NCBI GenBank assembly: GCA_946480825.1
Contig: CAMLLG010000052.1
Location: 1-27,298 of the forward strand
Source: an uncultured Lysobacteraceae bacterium
GTDB lineage: Bacteria > Pseudomonadota > Gammaproteobacteria > Xanthomonadales > Xanthomonadaceae
Length of the DNA stretch: 27,298 nucleotides
Direction: 5' to 3'
Position 1 is the first letter of the stretch. Each line of letters starts with the position of its first letter. Both the position numbers and the translations under genes were made by a program. Positions 16,512-23,300 of the stretch are shown here, piece by piece. Below the pieces are notes generated by a model. It saw only the letters and a list, made by a program, of their open reading frames with translations, searched no databases and was not told the origin of the DNA.

Positions 16512-18389
16512 ATGGCGAGCGCAGGGAGCCCGAAGCAAGCGGAACGCTGCGCGCGCGCACGCCGCCACAACCATGCGCTGGTCGCACTGGGCCGGCGCGT
16601 CTGGCACGAAGACTGCACGTTCGAGACCGCGATCGCCGAAATCTGCGAAGTCGCCGCCGAAACCCTCGGCGTCGAACGCGTCAACGTCTGGCGCGTCGAC
16701 AGCGCGCAGCACCAGCTCCGCTGCGTACACGCCTACACCCGCGACAGCGGCGAGCACAACGCCCCGGGTTTCGAGGAAACCCTGCTGCTGGATTCGGAAT
16801 ACGGCGATCAGCTCGGCGAAGTCCGGGTCGTCGACATCGCCGATGTCGGCAACGACAGCACCGTCTCCGCCTCGGAGGAAGCGCTCGGCGTCTATCTGCG
16901 CCGGCACGACATCCATTCCCTGCTCGACGCGCCGATCCGCGCCGAGGGCGAACTGCTCGGCGTGGTCTGCCACGAACACATCGGCAGCGCGCGGATGTGG
17001 TCGCCCGAGGATTACGCCTTCGCCGGCAGCATCGGCGACTACGTCGCGGTCGCCTACGAAATCGCGCGTCGTCGCGAGATCGAAAACCGCCTGCGTTTCC
17101 TCGAACGCCACGACCCGCACACCAATCTTCCGAACCGTCACCATCTGCTGGAAGTCGCGCACAGCGCGCTGCGGCCGCTGCACGAAGGCGATACCGGCCT
17201 GGCCGTGATCCATCTGCAGATCGATCCGCCCGCCGGCCATGAAGGCATCGACGTCGACGGCTTCCACCGGTTCCTCGTCGACTGCGCAGAGCATCTGCGC
17301 GAACTCGCCGCCGACAGCGCCGCGTTGGCTCGAGTGCGCGAGGACGCGTTCGCGATCATTCCGCATCGCCATCTGCGCGAAGTCGAAGCGCTGGAACTGG
17401 CCGAACGCTGCATCGATCTGGTCCAGACCGACGCCGCCGGCCCCCGCGGCTATCCCGCGACGGTGACCGCCGGCATCGCGTTCTCGCGCGATCTCGCCGC
17501 GCCCTCCGCCGATGCGCTGCTGCGCAACGCCGAGAACGCGAGCATCCGCGCGCGCTCCAACGGGCTCGGCCGCTGCAAGGTGTTCAATGCCGACCGTCAT
17601 CGCGACCTGCTCGCGCGCATGCGCCTGGAACAATCGCTGCGCGAGGCCTTCGCCGACGGCCGCCTGCTGTTGCACTACATGCCCGAGGTCGATCTGCGCG
17701 ACGGTCACTGGCGTTCGGCCGAAGCGCTGCTGCGCTGGCGCAACGACGACGACCGCATCGTGCCCGCGGGCGAATTCATCGAAGCGGCGGAAAGCTCGGG
17801 GCTCATCGTGCGTCTCGGCCGCTGGGTGCTGCTGGAAGCCTGCAACGCGGCGATGCGCTGGCCCGCGCGCGACGGCATCGCGCCGTTGCTGCGGGTGAAC
17901 GTCTCCGCGCGCCAGTTCGAGGAGGCCGGCCTCGCGGCCGATGTCGACAGCGCTCTCGCCGAATCCGGACTGCCGCCGGCGCGGCTGTGCCTGGAGATCA
18001 CCGAGACCCTGCTGCTGCGCGACACCGACACCGCCGCCAAGACCCTCGCCCGCATCCGCGCCCTCGGCGTACGCGTGGCGCTGGACGATTTCGGTACCGG
18101 GTATTGCTCGCTCGGCTACCTCAAGCGCTTGCCGATCGACACTATCAAGATCGACCGCAGTTTCACCGCCGGGTTACCCGACGACCGCGCCGATCTGGCG
18201 ATCGTGAAAGCGCTGGTCGGCCTGGCGAACGATCTCGACATCGACGTGGTCGGCGAAGGCGTCGAAACCCAGGCCCAGGCCGATTGCCTCCGCGCCTGCG
18301 GCATCCACGCCGTGCAGGGCTGGCTCTACTCGCCCGCGATCGACAACGACGCGCTCATCGCCGGCTTCGCCGCGCATCGCGGCGGCTGA
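16512..18389 (+). CDS. GAF-GGDEF(degenerate)-EAL cyclic-di-GMP phosphodiesterase
   Basis: 625 residues with no signal peptide or membrane segment, so a cytoplasmic signalling enzyme. Residues ~20-185 are a GAF sensor domain (TFETAIAEICEVAAETLGVE, then LGVVCHEHIGSARMWSPEDY). Residues ~198-357 are a GGDEF domain opening with HDPHTNLPNR, but the active loop reads RVREDAF instead of GGDEF, so cyclase activity is not expected. Residues ~370-620 are an EAL domain with the expected catalytic and metal ligands: E404 (EALLRW), N463 (NVSARQF), E495 (EITE), D525/D526 (DDFGTG), K546 (KIDRSF) and E582 (GEGVET). It should hydrolyse c-di-GMP to pGpG under GAF control. A G-run (16500-16506) serves as ribosome binding site. 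It lies next to adhesin genes, a common c-di-GMP output, but a terminator separates them. Confidence 0.9.
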   Translation: MASAGSPKQAERCARARRHNHALVALGRRVWHEDCTFETAIAEICEVAAETLGVERVNVWRVDSAQHQLRCVHAYTRDSGEHNAPGFEETLLLDSEYGDQLGEVRVVDIADVGNDSTVSASEEALGVYLRRHDIHSLLDAPIRAEGELLGVVCHEHIGSARMWSPEDYAFAGSIGDYVAVAYEIARRREIENRLRFLERHDPHTNLPNRHHLLEVAHSALRPLHEGDTGLAVIHLQIDPPAGHEGIDVDGFHRFLVDCAEHLRELAADSAALARVREDAFAIIPHRHLREVEALELAERCIDLVQTDAAGPRGYPATVTAGIAFSRDLAAPSADALLRNAENASIRARSNGLGRCKVFNADRHRDLLARMRLEQSLREAFADGRLLLHYMPEVDLRDGHWRSAEALLRWRNDDDRIVPAGEFIEAAESSGLIVRLGRWVLLEACNAAMRWPARDGIAPLLRVNVSARQFEEAGLAADVDSALAESGLPPARLCLEITETLLLRDTDTAAKTLARIRALGVRVALDDFGTGYCSLGYLKRLPIDTIKIDRSFTAGLPDDRADLAIVKALVGLANDLDIDVVGEGVETQAQADCLRACGIHAVQGWLYSPAIDNDALIAGFAAHRGG

Positions 18390-18403
18390 TGCGCCGCAGC
18401 GAA

Positions 18404-18428
18404 CCCCGGAGCGCATCACGCTCCGGGG
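18404..18428. terminator. Perfect hairpin between convergent genes
   Basis: CCCCGGAGCG, loop CATCA, and the exact complement: a 10-bp perfect stem. It sits between the stop of the EAL gene and the stop of the minus-strand gene. No T-run follows on either strand, so the call as a bidirectional terminator rests on its placement and stem strength. Confidence 0.5.
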
Positions 18429-18447
18429 CCCGATCGCAACGCCGGTC

Positions 18448-19131
18448 TTACCACCACCACCAGCGCCACCACCACCACCAGCGCCAGTAGTAGTACGAGA
18501 TCACCGCCGCCGCGCCCCAACTGCCGGTGTAGAGATAGCCGAGGATATCGGCGCGGATCGTCCAGTACAGCCGCCAGCGCCATGGCCACCACGACATGCC
18601 CGGAGGCATCTGTTCGACCGCGTGGATCGGCCACCAGTACGCGAGCGAATGACGCGCCGTGCTGATCGCACCCAGCACGCTTCTCGACGATGCCGACGTC
18701 GCATCGAGCTTGGCGACCGCTTCCTGCTCCAGTCTGGCGAGCGCCACATCCACTCGCTTGGCGTCTTCCGAGCTTTCCAGCGCGGCGTCGATCTTCGCGA
18801 AGTACGCGAACTCCTCAGCGCTGTAGTCGCCGCGGAAGGCCTCCATGTGCTTGGCGATCGGCAGGTCGTAGTCGAGCTCCAGCAGCGGCTTGTTGCGTTC
18901 GACGAACGCATCCACCGATCCGCCCGGATCGTAGCCGCAGACCTTGACGACGCGCTCGAACGCGGTGGCGTCCGCAGGTCCGTCGTCGCGCATGAGGCAG
19001 TCGACCGCGCGATTGTGGTTGGCGCCGACCTCGTCCATCGGATTGGTCGCATCCTGTGCCCACGACAGCGGCGAACCACCGATCGCCACCGTCAACAGCA
19101 GGACGGACAGGGCTTTCTTCAGCTTCATCAT
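18448..19131 (-). CDS. Exported protein of unknown function with a Trp/Arg-rich C-terminal tail
   Basis: 227 residues. The start is set by AAAGGAG about 5 bases before two consecutive ATGs (19131 and 19128), followed by a Sec signal peptide (MMKLKKALSVLLLTVAIGGS, cleavage near SWAQD). The frame is open further upstream, but that translation has no signal peptide or domain character. The mature part (~27-170) is helical and acidic with two Cys (VDCLMRDDG, KVCGYDPGG). The last ~55 residues are very rich in Trp and Tyr and finish WRWWWWWRWWWW, written by a run of CCA codon complements at 18451-18486. I do not recognise the family. The tail could anchor the protein in an outer-membrane or lipid interface. 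A slippage artefact is possible in such a repeat, but the two Arg codons interrupt it. Confidence 0.7.
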   Translation of the reverse strand: MMKLKKALSVLLLTVAIGGSPLSWAQDATNPMDEVGANHNRAVDCLMRDDGPADATAFERVVKVCGYDPGGSVDAFVERNKPLLELDYDLPIAKHMEAFRGDYSAEEFAYFAKIDAALESSEDAKRVDVALARLEQEAVAKLDATSASSRSVLGAISTARHSLAYWWPIHAVEQMPPGMSWWPWRWRLYWTIRADILGYLYTGSWGAAAVISYYYWRWWWWWRWWWW

Positions 19132-19695
19132 CCATGCTCCTTTGCTTGAACCACACGTCCTCAGTCCATTGCCTTCATCTTGAAGGCGCCTTGCGGTTCC
19201 CGATGCGGCGCGGAACCGCGGGCCGATCATGCGCGCGACACGAGCCCGGAAGAGAAGAGAGTCACACTCCGAAAGACGTCGCGATTGATTGAATCGATGC
19301 CGACCCGCGGCATCGTCGACAGCGTGCATCGCCGCACGAATGGCCGCGGACTTCTGTGTCCGATCGCTCGCACAGTTGCGATCTGGAAAACGCATCGATG
19401 CGAGAGACATCATCTTCGTCGTCAATGGACATCGATACCGCCGGCCCGCAGCGCACTGCATCGTCCCGCGCGAACGCCTGCGTGCGAACACCAGCGTCAG
19501 GCGGCCCGAACAGGAGGCGTCTCGCCAGCCCCTCGGGCCGGGACGCATCGGGAGTGGATGTCGTCGTCTCTCTTTCTCCTGGTTTCTCTTCCCGCTCCTC
19601 GGCAATTGGTTGTCCCCGTTTTGGCACCCGCGATCGACAGCGACACCCTGACGGCAGGCGCCGCCGCGCAGCACCCTCAGAGCCCCGCCGAGCCC

Positions 19696-19717
19696 GTAGG
19701 AGGGCCTTCAGGCCCGA
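19696..19717 (+). repeat. GTAG-type REP element (intergenic)
   Basis: Begins GTAGGA and folds through GGGCCTTCAGGCCC. Related copies occur at 23643-23664, 25587-25608 and, inverted, 25639-25660. GTAG-headed REPs are known from Xanthomonadaceae and are linked to RAYT transposases; no RAYT gene is in this window. Confidence 0.75.
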
Positions 19718-19987
19718 GCTTTTCTGGCCGCGCCGACGACCCCTCCGGGATCGGAGCTGGTGATCGAAGTCTTCGCTGCGCAGCATCCGTAAAGACCCGA
19801 GCCCATTCGAGCGTCTTCAGGCCACTCCAAGTCGCCCATGACGTCCGACGCGGCTGATGTCGTGCCTATGGCTGACGGCAGTGAATCGAATCGTCTTGAA
19901 ACTCCGGCAGGGCTGCACACGCGGTGATGGCCGCGTGCGATTCCTGCCAAGACCAGGGCCGCTGGGGGCGCCACGCATCGCCTTACG

Positions 19988-20036
19988 CCCCACCCGTGGG
20001 GAGAGGGTGCCCGCAGGACGGAAGAGGGGCTTGGCA
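19988..20036. repeat. Fragment of a dispersed intergenic repeat
   Basis: A 6-bp hairpin CCCCAC-CC-GTGGGG followed by GAGAGGG, and a later GAAGAGGGGC. It resembles the CCCTCTCCCC/GGGGAGAGGG repeats scattered between genes in Xanthomonadaceae. The assignment rests on memory of that pattern and was not searched. Confidence 0.35.
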
Positions 20037-20111
20037 GACAAATAGGTCCGCCGCGCCCCAGCGCGCTCGTGGCGATCGATATCGTCAATCGGAATCAGGC
20101 ATCCTCCTCCT

Positions 20112-20165
20112 GTCTGTAGATTGATTCTTTTTATTCCCGATAAGCGGTAATTGTTCTTTGATTGT
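20112..20165 (+). promoter_or_regulatory. AT-rich leader, probable promoter region of the NLR operon
   Basis: This short stretch is strikingly AT-rich in a very GC-rich window and lies 50-100 bases before the first gene of the operon. It contains TTGATT (20121), TTTATTCCC, GATAAG (20139) and two further TTG/TTC-rich motifs. No pair of boxes has ideal spacing, so I do not choose a -35/-10 pair. AT-rich leaders are often H-NS-type silencing targets. Confidence 0.4.
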
Positions 20166-20211
20166 TTCCAAGGCAGAGTGACACCTGTGTTCAGGGGAGC
20201 AGAGGTGCCTC

Positions 20212-20349
20212 ATGAAGTTCGAGGTTTCGTTCGATGGTGTCGCGACCCTGCTGGCAGGGCAGACGCCGGCGTGGGTGCTGGCGGCGGCCGTGCTGGTGCT
20301 CGCGGTGGCGGTCCTGATCCTCGCCTGCAAGGTCGGGAGGCGGCGATGA
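20212..20349 (+). CDS. 45-residue single-pass membrane microprotein, first gene of the NLR operon
   Basis: Starts with MKFEVSFDGVATLLAGQTP. A hydrophobic segment follows at residues ~20-39 (WVLAAAVLVLAVAVLILAC), then the basic tail KVGRRR. The positive-inside rule predicts the C-terminus in the cytoplasm. AGAGG lies 6 bases before the ATG. Its TGA (20347-20349) overlaps the ATG of the NACHT gene as ATGA, and the ribosome binding site of that gene (GGGAGG, 20335-20340) lies inside this frame. This arrangement is strong evidence for a real, translationally coupled gene despite its size. The function is unknown. It could hold the NLR at the membrane, act as a sensor of envelope damage, or act as an inhibitor. 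I know of no named family. Confidence 0.72.
   Translation: MKFEVSFDGVATLLAGQTPAWVLAAAVLVLAVAVLILACKVGRRR
20335..20340 (+). promoter_or_regulatory. Ribosome binding site of the NACHT gene
   Basis: GGGAGG lies 5 bases before ATG 20346. It decides the start over the upstream open frame that runs from 20151 and would otherwise add 65 implausible residues. Confidence 0.8.
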
Positions 20350-23300
20350 GTCGTCAGAACGTGCTGTCCACGGCTTCCGTTCGGGCGGCCCTCGAACGCC
20401 TCAAGACCCTGGGTGCGCTCTCCGCCACGGATCTGGCGCTGCTGCACGCGCTGGCCGGTCGGCTCGATCCGGACACCCATCGTGCCCGGGTGGCCGACAT
20501 CCTTGCCTCGTCGTTTCCCGAAGTCCGCGAAGACGGCCGCGAGAATGCCCTGAGCAAGCTGGTCCTGCGGCTCAATCAGGCGCAGGACGCCGTGATCGAG
20601 CAGGGTCGTCTGTCCGAGTCCTTCCGGCTCGGTCTCAAGATCGAACGCAAGAACGTCGGTCCGCAGCGCGAGCTGTGGTTCACCGGCAAGGCGCAGACCC
20701 AGGCGCAACCGCGACTGCACGATCTCGATGCCGCCCAGCCGCTCTACGAGAACACCACCCTCACCCCGGCGCTGATGGGGCGTGCCGCGAAAGGGGCGGC
20801 CCCGATTCTGCTGCTCACCGTCACCGAGCGCGAAACCGCCGCGCTGTACCGGCAGTTCAGTCCGGATGCGCCGCCGCTGTTGTTCGAGCGCGACGGCGAC
20901 CCCTACGCATTGCTCGGCTGGTTGCCCGGCGACGGTACCGACGACACCGGTCGCCCGCATCGCCGGCCGCTGATCGCCTATCAGTGCCGGATGGGAGCGC
21001 TGCGCAGCGGTGCCGCGATCCTGCGTACGCAGCGTGCGATCCAGCATCATGCGCCACAGGTCGTGATTGCGGTGGGCATCGCCTTCGGCGATCGTCGCGA
21101 GCAGGCGCTCGGCGACGTGCTGGTCGCCGATCAGGTCGCCACCTACGAATCCGCACGCCACAACGCCGACGGCAGCCGCACCCAGCGCGGCGAACGTTTG
21201 CCCGCCTCCAGCCGCTGGCTGGCCCGTGTCGGTCTGCAGTCGCACAGCGGCTTCGCCGTCCGCAAGGGCCTGATGCTGTGCGGCGAGGCACTGCTGGACA
21301 ACGCCGACGAGCGCGAACGCCTGAACGCCGAATTCCCCACCGCCATCGGCGGCGACATGGAAAGTTTCGGCATGGCCGTGACCTGCCACGAGGCCAAGGT
21401 CGACTGGCTGGTGATCAAGGGCGTCAGCGACTGGGGCGATGGCACCAAATCCCACGGCGACGAAGACAGCAAACACGCCGCGCAGCAGCGTGCTGCGCAG
21501 AACGCCGCGCGCGTGGCCTATGCCACGATCCATCTCGCGCCTGCGCCGGCATTGCCCGACATCTTGCCGGTGGCGCTGAAGATCGCCGTCGAAGTCGATG
21601 GCCTCATCGTCGATCCCGACGCCGGCAGCTCGGAAGCGCCGGCCACCCCGCGCAGCCATGCCGAGCGTGTGCGCCGGGCCGTGCCCCGCTACAAGGAGGA
21701 GCAGGTGCACTGCGGTCCGCTCTATGACGTCTACGGCGAGCGTCTGGCGATGGGCAACGATGCCCTTGCTGCAGGTGGTCCGACGTTCCAACGGCGGCGG
21801 CAGAGCGAAGCCGACGCCACGCGCATCGCCGAGGCATCGCAGACCATCCACCAAACTCTGCTCGATTGGCTGCGTCGAGACGATGCGTCGATGCTGTTCG
21901 CATTGCTCGGCGAGTACGGCATGGGCAAGACCGTCTCCTGTCAGCGCCTCAGCCGACATCTGGCCGAGGCGCGGGCCTCCCGCGATGCCGAGCCGTGGAT
22001 GCGGATGCCGGTATATTTCGATCTGCGCAATCTCAGCCTGTTCAAGGGCAGCGACCGCGGCCGTGCGATGGCGCTGCCCACTGCGCGCGCCATCATCGAC
22101 GATCTGTTCGAGCGCGGTTGGCGGGTGCCGGTCGGTGCAGCCATGCCGGGATTCGAGGATCTGCGCGAATGGCTGGCGGAAGGCGCGCTGCTGATCCTCG
22201 ACGGTCTGGACGAATGTCTGGTGCATCTGGAAGAGGCGCAGCACGGCGATTTTTTGCGCTTGCTGCTCGGTCTGGTGGAGGACGCGGTGGATGCGGCCAC
22301 GCACAACGGCGGTGCCAAGCCGAGGCTGCTGATCTCCTGTCGCACCAATTTCTTCAAGACGCTGGGCAGTCAGCGCGGCTATTTCACCGGCGACAAGCGT
22401 GGCCGACGTGGTGCGGACGATTACGAGTCGCGGGTGCTGCTGCCGCTGACCGACGCGCAGATCGCCGGCTACATCGCCAGCGCCGTGCCCGATCTGCCAC
22501 TGGCGGCGGTGCAGGCCTTGATCGACGACACCCACGACCTGCGCGAACTGGCCGAACGGCCGATGACGCTGAAACTGCTCGCCGATTACATCCCCGATCT
22601 GGAGCGCGTGCGCCAGGCCGGCGGTACCGTCAACGGCGCCTACCTTTACGGGCTGATCGCCCGCGACTGGCTGCAGCGCGACGAGGGCAAGCATCATCTG
22701 CGCCCGGAACACAAATTGCGGTTGATGCCGGCGCTGGCCGCGCACCTGTGGCGCAGCGGCGTGCGCACGCTGCCGTACGCCGAACTGCATGCCTGGTTCC
22801 ACACATGGCGTCGCGCACAACCCGATCTGGCCGACCTGTATGCGCCAACCGTGTATCTGCCGGTGAAGCTGGAAGAGGATCTGCGCACGGCCACCTTCGT
22901 CGTGCGGCAGGATCTCGACACGGGGCAGGGCGATGATGCCGCAGCCGGCACGACGGCCGAGGGCTTTCGCTTCGCGCATACCTCGATGCAGGAATATTTC
23001 CTTGCGGTGTATCTCGCCGATGCGGTGCGCGAGAACCGTCCGGAGGATTGGGCGATGGCCATCCCCAGCCCGGAGACGCTGGATTTCCTCGCGCAGCAAC
23101 TGGAACTGGAACAGGCCGCGCTGCCCGCGCCGCGCCGCCGCGATGGCGGCCTGCCTGTCACGCTCAGCGCCTGGGCAAGGTCTTCCCGCGCGCGCGCCAG
23201 CGAACTGCTGCTGAAATACGTACTGCATGCGCGTACGGCCAAGGTCACCGTGCCGGTGCTGCCCGATCTGCGTGGCGCCGATTTCAGCGCGACGCAACTG

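Larger units (their letters stand above)
19146..20100. other. Apparently gene-free region with repeat debris
   Basis: Nearly 1 kb with several overlapping open frames on both strands (up to ~225 codons). None has a ribosome binding site, a signal peptide, recognisable domain features or a sensible composition. It contains one GTAG-REP palindrome (19696-19717) and a fragment of a CCCCAC/GTGGGG-type intergenic repeat (19988-20001 and flank). It may be decayed coding DNA, but no parent gene is visible. Confidence 0.55.

Noticed and set aside
16398..16512. c-di-GMP riboswitch upstream of the EAL gene
   Set aside because: The region contains only simple GC-rich hairpins and none of the conserved GEMM core.
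19180..19857. A 225-codon plus-strand frame in the gene-free region
   Set aside because: It has no ribosome binding site and an erratic composition, and it runs through a REP element. Not supported as a gene.
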